Assembly (NCBI RefSeq): GCF_008386495.1
Contig: NZ_VTHJ01000058.1
Coordinates: 1-63,341, forward strand
DNA length: 63,341 nucleotides
Reading direction: 5' to 3'
Source: Streptomyces tailanensis
Lineage (GTDB): Bacteria > Actinomycetota > Actinomycetes > Streptomycetales > Streptomycetaceae
In this document: piece by piece, positions 26,044-34,784 of the stretch
Numbering within the stretch: position 1 is the first letter of the stretch
Layout of the letters: each line of letters begins with the position of its first letter
Notes under the pieces: model-generated
Database searches by the model: none
Seen by the model: the letters and a program-made list of their open reading frames with translations, nothing else
What the model was told of the DNA's origin: nothing
Made by a program: the position numbers and the translations under genes

Positions 26044-27747
26044 ATGGGTATGAGCCGCACTCCCCCCGCACGCCGCCTGCGTCTCGGTATGCCGCGGCGG
26101 GTGTTCTCGCAGGTCCTGCTGATGCAGGTGGCGATCGCCGCCGGTGTCGCCGTCCTCGCGACCGGGCTGTTCCTCGCGCCGCTCAGCGATCAGCTGGACG
26201 ACCAGGCGATGCGCCGCGCCCTCGCGATAGCGCAGACCACGGCGGCCCAGCCGCAGCTCGCCGAGGATCTCGTATCGACGAAGCCGTCCGTGAACGGTCC
26301 CGTGCAGGTCGAGGCCGAACGGATCCGCGAGGCCAGCGGGGCCGAGTACGTCGTCGTGATGGACACCCGCGGGGTGCGCTGGTCGCACACCGACCCGACG
26401 GAGATCGGCGGGCTCGTGTCGACCGACCCGCAGCGCGCCCTGTCCGGTCAGGAGGTCATGGAGATCGACTCGGGCACCCTGGGACGCTCCGCGCGGGGCA
26501 AGGTGCCGCTGCGGGACACCGACGGGAAGATCGTCGGCGCCGTCTCGGTCGGCATCGAGTACGACAGCGTGCGCGCCCGTCTGATCCATGCGATCCCGGG
26601 GCTCCTCGCGTACGCGGGCGGGGCCATGGCCGTCGGGGCGCTGGCCGCGTATCTGATCTCCCGCCGGGTCCACCGCCAGACCCGTGACCTGGCCTTCTCC
26701 GATATCGCGAGCCTGCTCGCGGAGCGCGAGGCGATGCTGCACGGCATCCGGGAGGGCGTGGTCGCGCTGGACCGCGCGGGCCGCGTGCGCCTCCTCAACG
26801 ATGAGGCGCAGCGGCTGCTCGGCATCGGCGAGGAGGTCGTCGGCCGGTCGCTCGACGACGCGCTCGGCCCCGGCCGCACGACCGATGTGCTGGCCGGCCG
26901 GATCACGGGCACCGATCTGCTGACGGTCCGCGGCCGGCGCGTCCTGGTCACCAACCGCATGCCGACCGACGACGGGGGCGCCGTCGCCACCCTGCGCGAC
27001 CACACCGAACTGGAACAGCTCGGGCGTGAACTCGACTCCACACGCGGCCTGATAGACGCCCTGCGCGCCCAGGACCACGAGCATGCCAACCGCATGCACA
27101 CACTGCTCGGCCTGCTCGAGCTGGAGATGTACGACGAGGCCGTGGACTTCGTCGGTGAGGTGGTCGGGGACCACCGGGCGACCGCCGAGCAGGTCACCGA
27201 GAAGATCCACGATCCGCTGCTCGCCGCTGTCCTGGTCGGCAAGGCGACCGTCGCGGCCGAGCGCGGCGTGGCCCTGTCGCTCTCGGGCGGGACCTTGCTG
27301 CCGGACCGGCTGATCGACCCCCGTGGGCTGGTCACCATCGTCGGCAACCTCGTCGACAACGCGCTCGACGCCGTCGCGGGCACCCCCCACGCGCGCGTGG
27401 AGGTCGAACTGCGCGCCGAGGGACGTACAGCGATCCTCCGCGTACGCGACACCGGCCCCGGAGTCCCGCCCGACAAACGGGAGTTGATCTTCACGGACGG
27501 CTGGTCGACGAAGACGCCGCCGGCCCACCGCGAGCGCGGCATCGGGCTCTCCCTGGTGCGCCGCCTCGCCGAGCGGCAGGGCGGCAGGGCCCGGGTCGCG
27601 GACGCGGAGGGCGGCGGGGCGGAGTTCACCGTCGTACTGCCGGAGGCGCTGGCCGAGCCGGGGCTGGTGACGCAATCGACCGCGTCGACGCTTACGTCTA
27701 CGGCGCCCGAAGCCGTTGGCACCGCCGTCGAGAAGGAGTCGCGATGA
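26044..27747 (+). CDS. CitA/DcuS-type sensor histidine kinase
   Basis: A 567-residue membrane sensor. TM1 (about 22-45) and TM2 (about 183-206) flank an extracytoplasmic PASTA-less PDC/CitAP-type sensor domain. A cytoplasmic PAS domain (about 225-325) follows. The SPOB/H-box has His345 in AQDHEHANRMHTLLGLLEL, and the HATPase has N box NLVDNALDAV and G boxes DTGPGVP and GIGLSLV. The family senses citrate or C4-dicarboxylates. The start is the ATG at 26044 or 26050; no strong ribosome-binding site is seen. It overlaps the response-regulator gene by four bases. The convergent sodium:solute symporter nearby is a likely target. Confidence 0.9.
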   Translation: MGMSRTPPARRLRLGMPRRVFSQVLLMQVAIAAGVAVLATGLFLAPLSDQLDDQAMRRALAIAQTTAAQPQLAEDLVSTKPSVNGPVQVEAERIREASGAEYVVVMDTRGVRWSHTDPTEIGGLVSTDPQRALSGQEVMEIDSGTLGRSARGKVPLRDTDGKIVGAVSVGIEYDSVRARLIHAIPGLLAYAGGAMAVGALAAYLISRRVHRQTRDLAFSDIASLLAEREAMLHGIREGVVALDRAGRVRLLNDEAQRLLGIGEEVVGRSLDDALGPGRTTDVLAGRITGTDLLTVRGRRVLVTNRMPTDDGGAVATLRDHTELEQLGRELDSTRGLIDALRAQDHEHANRMHTLLGLLELEMYDEAVDFVGEVVGDHRATAEQVTEKIHDPLLAAVLVGKATVAAERGVALSLSGGTLLPDRLIDPRGLVTIVGNLVDNALDAVAGTPHARVEVELRAEGRTAILRVRDTGPGVPPDKRELIFTDGWSTKTPPAHRERGIGLSLVRRLAERQGGRARVADAEGGGAEFTVVLPEALAEPGLVTQSTASTLTSTAPEAVGTAVEKESR

Positions 27748-28424
27748 TCGAGGTCCTGATCGTGGACGACGACGCCCGGGTCGCCCGGGTGAACGCCGCC
27801 TATGTGACGAAGGTCACCGGCTTCCGTGTCGCGGGCGTGGCGCACAACGCGGCCGAGGCACTGGACCAGCTGGAGAAGCTGAGCCACGTGGACCTGGTTC
27901 TCCTGGACCACTATCTCCCGGACGGGACCGGCCTCATGGTCGTCCAGGAGATGCGCCGTCGCGGCCACCAGACCGACGTGATCATGGTGACGGCGGCCCG
28001 CGACGTGTCGACCGTCCAGGCGGCGATGCGCCAGGGCGCGCTCCAGTACCTGGTCAAACCGTTCGCGTTCGCCGGGCTGCGGGCGAAGTTGGAGGCGTAC
28101 GCGGAGCTGCGCCGCACGCTGGACGGCGGCGGCGAGGCCGAACAGGCCGAGGTGGACCGGATCTTCGGCGCGCTCTCGGCAGGCGGCGAGCCGGATCTAC
28201 CCAAGGGCCACTCCCCCACGACCACCGAGGTCGTACGCCGCGCCCTGATGACCGCGGAGGGCCCGCTCTCGGCCCAGGAGATCGCCGATCGGACCGGTCT
28301 GAGCCGCCAGACCGCCCAGCGCTATCTGAAGCTCCTGGAACGCACCGGACGGGCCAGACTGACCCTCAAGTACGGGGACGCGGGCCGCCCGGAGCACCGC
28401 TACGAGTGGGCGACCCGCCCCTGA
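27744..28424 (+). CDS. CitB/DcuR-type response regulator
   Basis: A 226-residue regulator. The receiver domain (1-120) has phospho-acceptor Asp55 in LVLLDHYLPDGTG, acidic Asp8-Asp10, and Lys in LVKPF. A linker leads to a C-terminal helix-turn-helix (about 160-215) with SAQEIADRTGLSRQTAQRYLKLLE. It overlaps the kinase stop (ATGA), so kinase and regulator are made together. By family it should activate transport and metabolism genes for an organic acid. Confidence 0.93.
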   Translation: MIEVLIVDDDARVARVNAAYVTKVTGFRVAGVAHNAAEALDQLEKLSHVDLVLLDHYLPDGTGLMVVQEMRRRGHQTDVIMVTAARDVSTVQAAMRQGALQYLVKPFAFAGLRAKLEAYAELRRTLDGGGEAEQAEVDRIFGALSAGGEPDLPKGHSPTTTEVVRRALMTAEGPLSAQEIADRTGLSRQTAQRYLKLLERTGRARLTLKYGDAGRPEHRYEWATRP

Positions 28425-28456
28425 CCCGCCCCTCTGAGGAGCTCTCCCTCCGTCCG

Positions 28457-30049
28457 TCAGACCGCCCCGGCGCCCGTCAGCGACCGCACCTCGGTCTCCG
28501 CGTGCTTCGCCTCGTCCGGCGGCTCGGCCGAGGTGACCGTGCCGAGCCAGCCCGCGAGGAACCCCAGAGGGATCGAGACGAGGCCCGGGTTCTGCAACGG
28601 GAAGTACTGGAAGTCGACGCCGGGGAACAGCGAATCGGGGCTCCCGGACACGACCGGTGACAGCAGCACGAGCACCACAGACGGAATCAGCCCGCCGTAC
28701 ACGGACCACACCGCGCCCCGTGTGGTGAAGCGCCGCCAGAACAGCGAGTACAGCAGCACGGGCAGATTGGCGGACGCGGCGACCGCGAAGGCCAGCCCCA
28801 CGAGGAAAGCCACGTTCAGGTCCCGGGCGAGCAGGCCCAGCGCGATCGCGACGGTGCCGATCCCGACCGCGGCGGCCCGCGCGACGGCCACCTCGCTGCG
28901 CGGCCCGGAGCGCCGGCGCCGTAGGGAGGCGTACAGGTCGTGGGCGACGGACGCCGACGAGGCGAGGGTGATCCCGGCGACCACCGCGAGGATCGTGGCG
29001 AAGGCGATGGCGGCGACGATCGCGAACAGAACCGTTCCGCCGGTGGAGGCCGCGCCACCGCCCAGATCAAGGGCCAGCAGCGGAACCGCCGTGTTCCCGG
29101 CCGCGTTCGACCCCCGCACGGCCTCCGGGCCGACGATCGCGGCCGCGCCGAAGCCCAGCACGATCGTCATCAGGTAGAAGCCGCCGATGAGCCAGATCGA
29201 CCACACCACCGAGCGGCGCGCGGCCCGCGCGGTCGGCACCGTGTAGAAGCGCGACAGGATGTGCGGCAGCCCGGCCGTGCCCAGCACCAGGGCGAGCCCG
29301 AGGCTGATGAAGTCGAAGCGCGCGATCCAGTCCCCGCCGTACTTCAGCCCGGGCGCGAGGAAGTCGTCCCCGTGCCCACTGCGCTCCGCGGCCGTGCGCA
29401 GCAACTGGTCGAAGTCCCCGTGGAACCGCACCAGTACGAGCACGGTCAGCGCGATCGCCCCGCCCATCAGCAGGACCGCCTTCACGATCTGAATCCAGGT
29501 GGTGGCCCGCATCCCTCCCAACGACACATAGACGACCATGAGCGCGCCGACCCCGATGACCGTCCAGGCCTGCGCCGCCTCGCCTTCACCTCCCAGCAGC
29601 AGCGCGACGAGAGCGCCCGCTCCCACCATCTGCGCCACCAGATACAGAACGGACACGGTCACCGAGGAGGTTCCCGCCGCGATCCGCACCGGCCGCTCTC
29701 TCATCCGTGCCGCGACCACGTCGGCGAGCGTGAACCGGCCGCAGTTGCGCACCAGTTCGGCCACCAGGAAGAGCACCACGAGCCAGGCCACCAGGAAGCC
29801 CACCGAGTACAGCAACCCGTCGTACCCGAAGAGCGCGATGAGCCCGGAGATACCCAGGAAGGACGCGGCGGACATGTAGTCGCCCGCGATGGCAAAACCA
29901 TTCTCCATCGGCGAGAAAAGCCGCCCACCGGCGTAGAACTCCTCCGCCGAGCCGCGCCGATTCCGGCTGACCCACGTCGTGATCGCCAACGTGACCGCGA
30001 CGAACGAGCTGAACAGCAACAACGCCAGCGTCTGATGGTTGTCGGTCAC
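28457..30049 (-). CDS. Sodium:solute symporter (ActP/MctP-like)
   Basis: A 530-residue transporter with about 13 hydrophobic helices and SSS-family motifs: GGRLFSPMENGFAIAGDYMSAASFLG and GTAGLPHILSRFYTV. It resembles cation/acetate (ActP) or monocarboxylate (MctP) symporters. The start is the GTG at 30049, overlapping the stop of the DUF485 gene (GTGA). The DUF485-symporter pair is the classic actP arrangement. It converges on the CitA/CitB-type two-component genes with a 32-bp gap, so those are candidate regulators. Confidence 0.93.
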   Translation of the reverse strand: MTDNHQTLALLLFSSFVAVTLAITTWVSRNRRGSAEEFYAGGRLFSPMENGFAIAGDYMSAASFLGISGLIALFGYDGLLYSVGFLVAWLVVLFLVAELVRNCGRFTLADVVAARMRERPVRIAAGTSSVTVSVLYLVAQMVGAGALVALLLGGEGEAAQAWTVIGVGALMVVYVSLGGMRATTWIQIVKAVLLMGGAIALTVLVLVRFHGDFDQLLRTAAERSGHGDDFLAPGLKYGGDWIARFDFISLGLALVLGTAGLPHILSRFYTVPTARAARRSVVWSIWLIGGFYLMTIVLGFGAAAIVGPEAVRGSNAAGNTAVPLLALDLGGGAASTGGTVLFAIVAAIAFATILAVVAGITLASSASVAHDLYASLRRRRSGPRSEVAVARAAAVGIGTVAIALGLLARDLNVAFLVGLAFAVAASANLPVLLYSLFWRRFTTRGAVWSVYGGLIPSVVLVLLSPVVSGSPDSLFPGVDFQYFPLQNPGLVSIPLGFLAGWLGTVTSAEPPDEAKHAETEVRSLTGAGAV

Positions 30050-30582
30050 CGCTCGCCCCCCACAAGCTCGCGCGTCAACTCCTGGGTGTCCCAGCGCAGA
30101 TCGAGCGCCGCCCGGTCCCGTCGCAGCCTCGCGTGCCGCACGTACGCCCAGGTGAACAGGAACGTCGTGAGGAACTGCCCGAGCCCCGCCAGCATCGCCA
30201 CGTTCACCGCGCCCACCACCGGCCGCGCCATCAGCCCCGGCGCGGTGGTGGCCGTCACCACGTACCCCACGTACCAGCTGAAGAAGACGGCGACGCCCGG
30301 AATCACGAACCTGCGATATCGACGACGCACCTCCTGAAAGGCCGCGCTGCGCTGCACTTCCACATAGACGTCGGCCGCGCCCCGCCCCTCTTCCCGAGCT
30401 GCCGACCCGACCGGAGCCACCCCGCCCGTACCGTCCAACTCCCCCCATCCGGAGGCCAAGGCGTCGTACCAAGGATCGTCGAACCGAACATCCACAGGGG
30501 CAGCATCGTGCCCATCGTGGTGCCCTACCGCGCTTTCAGAGCCACCCCCGCGTAGGCGGGCCCGGCCGGTGCTTGACTGCAT
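30046..30582 (-). CDS. DUF485 membrane protein, symporter partner
   Basis: A 178-residue protein. The C-terminal DUF485 domain (about 75-160) has two transmembrane helices (around VIPGVAVFFSWYVGYVV and LGQFLTTFLFTWAYVRHARL). Such proteins are encoded upstream of acetate/monocarboxylate SSS symporters (YjcH-ActP) and are presumed accessory subunits. A variable hydrophilic N-terminus of about 70 residues makes the start uncertain. I give the ATG at 30582, but a later GTG near the domain is possible. It is coupled to the symporter. Confidence 0.85.
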   Translation of the reverse strand: MQSSTGRARLRGGGSESAVGHHDGHDAAPVDVRFDDPWYDALASGWGELDGTGGVAPVGSAAREEGRGAADVYVEVQRSAAFQEVRRRYRRFVIPGVAVFFSWYVGYVVTATTAPGLMARPVVGAVNVAMLAGLGQFLTTFLFTWAYVRHARLRRDRAALDLRWDTQELTRELVGGER

Positions 30583-30713
30583 GCCCAAGCATGGACAGAC
30601 CGGGAAGATTCCCGACCCTTCCCTTCACAATTCTTCACCCCATCAGATGAAGAACCGAACTCCCTGGTTTCGGCGTGCAACCACAACGGCGGGCCGGCCG
30701 CGTACAAACGGAA

Positions 30714-30824
30714 GGGGGCGTGCCGGGGGTGTCCGCCCGCAGCGGTTGGCGCGTCAACCGGTCGAACTTCTCCGGCCAACCGATTCCGCGCCGTTCCGAG
30801 GACGGACACCCCCGGCACGCCCCC
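30714..30824. terminator. Large hairpin with perfect 22-bp arms below parE
   Basis: GGGGGCGTGCCGGGGGTGTC... at 30714-30735 is exactly complementary to 30803-30824, with 67 bp between. A second dyad, CGGTTGGC (30743-30750) with GCCAACCG (30775-30782), is nested inside. It lies 46 bp past the parE stop and probably ends that transcript, but it is far longer than a normal terminator. Confidence 0.8.
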
Positions 30825-30869
30825 GACCCAAAACGAACCGTAGGCGCCCCGGCCCAGCCAGCGCAGCGG

Positions 30870-32993
30870 CTACGCGTCGATGCGAGACCGGTCCAGCGTC
30901 GCCGCAGAGCTCGAGATGAACTCCTTCCGCGGCGCCACATCGTTCCCCATCAGCAGGTCGAACACCTGCTCAGCGGCCTCGAGGTCCGACAGGTTGATCC
31001 GCCGCAGCGTCCGGTGCCGCGGATCCATGGTCGTCTCCGCCAGCTGATCCGCGTCCATCTCGCCGAGACCCTTGTAGCGCTGGATGGAGTCCTTGTAGCG
31101 GACACCCTTGCTCTCGAATTCGAGCAGCTTGTCCCGCAGTTCCCGGTCCGAGTATGTGTATACGTACTTGTCCTGCCCCCGCTTCGGCTGGACCAGCTCG
31201 ATCCTGTGCAGCGGCGGCACCGCGGCGAAGACCCGCCCCGCCTCGACCATCGGCCGCATGTACCGCTGGAAGAGCGTCAGCAGCAGACAGCGGATGTGCG
31301 AGCCGTCCACATCGGCGTCGGTCATCATGATGATCTTGCCGTACCGAGCGGCGTCGATGTCGAACGTACGCCCGGACCCGGCCCCTATTACCTGGATGAT
31401 CGCGCCGCACTCGGCGTTCTTGAGCATGTCCGTCACGGACGACTTCTGGACGTTGAGGATCTTGCCCCGGATCGGCAGCAGCGCCTGGAATTCGGAGTTC
31501 CGCGCGAGCTTGGCCGTGCCGAGCGCGGAGTCGCCCTCGACGATGAACAGCTCGCTGCGCTCCACGTCGTCGCTGCGGCAGTCGGCGAGCTTGGCGGGCA
31601 GCGTCGACGACTCCAGTGCGGTCTTCCGCCGCTGCGCGTCCTTGTGCTGACGTGCGGCGATACGCGTACGGGCGGCCGCGACGGCCTTCTCCATGACGAC
31701 CCGGGCCTGGGCCGCGGCGTCCCGCTTGGTGGAGGTCAGGAACGCCTTGAGCTCCTTGGAGATCACCTGTGCCACGATGCGGCGGGCCGCCGAGGTACCG
31801 AGGACTTCCTTGGTCTGGCCCTCGAACTGCGGCTCGGCGAGGCGCACGGTGACGACAGCGGTGAGCCCTTCCAGGGCGTCGTCCTTGACGATGTCGTCCT
31901 CGGCGACGCGCAGCAGCTTCTTCGCCCGCAGCACCTCGTTCATGGTGCTGGCCACGGCCTGCTCGAAGCCGGCGACGTGTGTGCCGCCCTTAGGGGTGGC
32001 GATGATGTTCACGAACGACTTCAAGGTCGTGTCGTAGCCGGTGCCCCAGCGCATGGCGACATCGACGCCGAGCTCACGGGTGACCTGGGTGGGGGTCATC
32101 TGGCCGTGCTCGTCCAGGACGGGAACCGTCTCCTTGAAGGTGCCCTCGCCGGTGAAGCGGAGGATGTCGCAGACGGCCTTGTCCCTGGCCAGGTATTCGC
32201 AGAACTCGCTGATGCCGCCGTCGAAGCGGAACGACTCCTCACCCTTGCTGCCGCCCTCGCCGAGCCCGAACTCGTCCCGGACGACGATCGTCAGGCCGGG
32301 CACCAGGAACGCCGTCTGCCGGGCCCGCTGGTGCAGGTGTTCCAGTGAGAGCTTGGCGTCCTTGAGGAAGATCTGGCGGTCGGCCCAGTAGCGCACGCGC
32401 GTGCCGGTGCGTGTCTTGGGGATCCTCTTGGCCTTGCGCAGACCACCCGTCGCCTCGAACTTGGCGTCCGGGCCGTTCGCCGCGAAGGCGCCGGGCACAC
32501 CGCGCCGGAAGCTGATGGCGTGCGTGTGGCCGCTGCGGTCGACCTCGACGTCGAGGCGGGCCGAGAGCGCGTTCACCACGGAGGCGCCCACGCCGTGCAG
32601 ACCGCCGGAGGCCGCGTACGAGCCGCCGCCGAACTTGCCGCCGGCGTGCAGCTTGGTCATGACGACCTCGACGCCGGAGAGGCCGGTCTTGGGCTCCACG
32701 TCGACGGGGATGCCACGACCGTTGTCCCGCACCTCCACGGAGGCGTCGTCGTGGAGGATCACCTCGATGTGGTCGCAGTAGCCCCCGAGGGCCTCGTCCA
32801 CGGAGTTGTCGATGATCTCCCAGAGGCAGTGCATCAGGCCTCGACTGTCGGTCGAGCCAATGTACATTCCGGGGCGCTTCCGCACGGCCTCGAGCCCCTC
32901 GAGGACGAGCAGGTGCCGCGCGGTGTAGTTGGAACCGTCCCGGTCTGCTCCGGTCAGCAGCGCTGTGGACGGCACGGACGTTTCGGCGGTCAC
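30870..32993 (-). CDS. parE: DNA topoisomerase IV subunit B
   Basis: A 707-residue ATPase subunit. The GHKL ATP-binding domain has EIIDNSVDEALGG, DNGRGIPV and GGLHGVGASVVNALS. A transducer region follows, then a TOPRIM domain with EGDSALGTAK (most GyrB/ParE have AGGSAK) and the metal-binding DADVDGSHIR. The GyrB C-terminal YKGLGEM motif is intact. The start is the GTG at 32993, with GAGGAG about 9 bases upstream. It pairs with parC for decatenation. The variant TOPRIM loop is conserved in Streptomyces ParE as far as I recall. Confidence 0.93.
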   Translation of the reverse strand: MTAETSVPSTALLTGADRDGSNYTARHLLVLEGLEAVRKRPGMYIGSTDSRGLMHCLWEIIDNSVDEALGGYCDHIEVILHDDASVEVRDNGRGIPVDVEPKTGLSGVEVVMTKLHAGGKFGGGSYAASGGLHGVGASVVNALSARLDVEVDRSGHTHAISFRRGVPGAFAANGPDAKFEATGGLRKAKRIPKTRTGTRVRYWADRQIFLKDAKLSLEHLHQRARQTAFLVPGLTIVVRDEFGLGEGGSKGEESFRFDGGISEFCEYLARDKAVCDILRFTGEGTFKETVPVLDEHGQMTPTQVTRELGVDVAMRWGTGYDTTLKSFVNIIATPKGGTHVAGFEQAVASTMNEVLRAKKLLRVAEDDIVKDDALEGLTAVVTVRLAEPQFEGQTKEVLGTSAARRIVAQVISKELKAFLTSTKRDAAAQARVVMEKAVAAARTRIAARQHKDAQRRKTALESSTLPAKLADCRSDDVERSELFIVEGDSALGTAKLARNSEFQALLPIRGKILNVQKSSVTDMLKNAECGAIIQVIGAGSGRTFDIDAARYGKIIMMTDADVDGSHIRCLLLTLFQRYMRPMVEAGRVFAAVPPLHRIELVQPKRGQDKYVYTYSDRELRDKLLEFESKGVRYKDSIQRYKGLGEMDADQLAETTMDPRHRTLRRINLSDLEAAEQVFDLLMGNDVAPRKEFISSSAATLDRSRIDA

Positions 32994-33460
32994 GCGGTTC
33001 GCTCCTCGCTGAATTTCAGGTGGGACCCATTTGGGTAAGGGGCCGGGCTCTGTTGCCGGTCCGAGGGTACCGAGGCCTGGTAGAGCCGTTGTAACGCAAC
33101 CCTCGTCCGAAACTCAGAGTAGTCCAGGCTCGCATGAGTGTTCGATCCCTCGATGGGGTGAAGTACATATCACGTTCCCTTCGAGGCATGAACCATTTAG
33201 GCTCCGGGCACGTCCTCATGAACAACCGGCAACCCAGCCGGGAGGACGGTACAACCGCAAGAACAACCACCAGAACCACCGACAGACAGCGCGAACCCGT
33301 ACGACACGAAGACACGCACTACGGCTCATTCGCCGCCAACCGGCAGCAGACAGCCGGCCCGGAAAGATTTTTTCGAGTTAAAGCCGCGAGCGGGAACGTT
33401 TTCGGCCTGGTTGGATGTTGACCCTGGTACGACAGCTCGTCGAGCTAGAGAAGAGGCGAC
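32994..33460. other. Divergent promoter region, parE / DUF7455
   Basis: About 465 bp, AT-richer than its surroundings (for example GTACATATCACG at 33164-33175). It must contain both promoters. A TTGACC at 33418-33423 is a possible -35 for the DUF7455 gene, but no -10 is convincing at 17-18 bp. There is no credible small gene. Confidence 0.45.
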
Positions 33461-33691
33461 GTGACTACTGTTCTGACCCCCGCGACCCCGCTGACGGCCG
33501 CTGACCGATGCGACCGCTGCGGCGCCCAGGCCTATCTGCGCGTCGTCCTGCTGAGCGGTGGAGAGCTGCTGTTCTGCGCCCACCACGGCCGCAAGTTCGA
33601 GCCGGAGCTCAAGAAGATCGCCGCGGAGATACAGGACGAGACGGAGCGGCTCACGGCCGCTCCCGCCACCGCAGAAGAGGACGAGCGCTGA
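33461..33691 (+). CDS. DUF7455 small zinc-ribbon-like protein
   Basis: A 76-residue actinobacterial protein with a CDRCGAQAYLRV...CAHHG pattern, where two CxxC-type pairs and His can bind zinc. A charged C-terminal helix follows. The start is the GTG at 33461, with AGAAGAGG upstream. It is strongly conserved between hrdB and parE neighbourhoods in streptomycetes. Its function is not known to me. It is monocistronic, with a shared terminator downstream. Confidence 0.85.
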   Translation: MTTVLTPATPLTAADRCDRCGAQAYLRVVLLSGGELLFCAHHGRKFEPELKKIAAEIQDETERLTAAPATAEEDER

Positions 33692-33737
33692 CGCTTCGCA
33701 CCTGACGACGAGCCGACACCGGCTCCAGGCCGGTGAC

Positions 33738-33774
33738 CGGGCGGCCACTCCCGTACCCACGGGGTGGCCGCCCG
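33738..33774. terminator. Bidirectional hairpin terminator
   Basis: CGGGCGGCCAC (33738-33748) pairs perfectly with GTGGCCGCCCG (33764-33774) between the convergent DUF7455 and serine protease genes. Confidence 0.85.
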
Positions 33775-33823
33775 CTCTCGTCCTGCACACGGCGCAAGGC
33801 CGTACCGGCCCTTCGGCGCCGCC

Positions 33824-34639
33824 TCAGCTGCCCGCTGTCAGGGCTTGAGTGACGTACGAGACCCTGGTGTAGACACCGGGGCTCCCGGCCAGCCCACAGC
33901 CGACGCCCCAGGACACGATCCCGATCAGCTTCCCCTGGGCGACCAGCGGCCCTCCGCTGTCCCCCTGGCAGGCGTCCCGGCCGCCGTGCAGTTCTCCCGC
34001 ACACAGCATGGGGTCGGCCATGTACGTGCCTTCCGCGCCGCCGGGATAGGCCTGCTCACAGAGAGAGTCGGACAGCACGCGTACGGGCGCGGCCCGCAGG
34101 CTTTTCGCATAGTCCCCGGCCCCCGTGGTGTCGCCCCAGCCGTAGACCGCGGCCCCTGTACCGCGCTCGTACGCCGGGTCACCGGCCCCGGCCAACGGGA
34201 TGACGAAGCTCTCGGGCAGCGGCTGGGCGAGGGTGAGCAGGGCGAAGTCCCCGGCGTTCGTATAGGCGTTGTACTCCGGGTTGACCCAGGTTCCGCGCAC
34301 CGGGATCTCGCTGCCCTGGTTCGACTGCAGCTCGGATCGGTCGGCGATGACCTTCAGGTCGGGAATCTGTTCCGGAGGCGCCCCCAGGACGTCCTCGGTG
34401 AGGCAGTGGGCGGCCGTCAGGACCGTCGAGGGACCCACCACGGCGCCGCCGCAGAACTGCCCGGCGCGCGTACCCCCGAACCGGTCACGGCTGGACAGCG
34501 CCACCGTCCAGGGCGCCTGGGAGATCTCCACGGGATAACCGCCGATGACGACGTCCGCCGTCGCGGTCGGGGGTGACGCCAGCGGTATAACGGCCGTAGT
34601 GGCCGCGAAGGCCAGCAGTCGGGCGATCGATCGGCGCAT
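33824..34639 (-). CDS. Secreted trypsin-like serine protease (S1)
   Basis: A 271-residue exported protease. The signal peptide is MRRSIARLLAFAATTAVIPL with an ATA-type cleavage near residue 29. The triad is complete: His in TAAHC, Asp in AGDFALLTL and Ser in CQGDSGGPL. Disulfide cysteines are present (FCGG, LCAGE, GCG). Instead of the canonical IVGG, the mature N-terminus is VVIGGYPV, which still gives an Ile-Gly-Gly for activation. It lies between the DUF7455 gene and hrdB and is not obviously linked to either. Confidence 0.92.
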   Translation of the reverse strand: MRRSIARLLAFAATTAVIPLASPPTATADVVIGGYPVEISQAPWTVALSSRDRFGGTRAGQFCGGAVVGPSTVLTAAHCLTEDVLGAPPEQIPDLKVIADRSELQSNQGSEIPVRGTWVNPEYNAYTNAGDFALLTLAQPLPESFVIPLAGAGDPAYERGTGAAVYGWGDTTGAGDYAKSLRAAPVRVLSDSLCEQAYPGGAEGTYMADPMLCAGELHGGRDACQGDSGGPLVAQGKLIGIVSWGVGCGLAGSPGVYTRVSYVTQALTAGS

Positions 34640-34719
34640 GCGCGCTCCTCACTCCTAGATATGGATGGCACACCCAGAGTGATTCACGAAACGGGCGCCC
34701 GCATGCCGCACACACGCCG

Positions 34720-34751
34720 AAGGCCCGGCTCCTTCGAGGGAACCGGGCCTT
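34720..34751 (-). terminator. hrdB terminator
   Basis: AAGGCCCGG (34720-34728) pairs with CCGGGCCTT (34743-34751), 34 bp past the hrdB stop. Confidence 0.8.
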
Positions 34752-34784
34752 GCGAAGTCGACCGCGCGGGCCGGGCCTGGGCGA

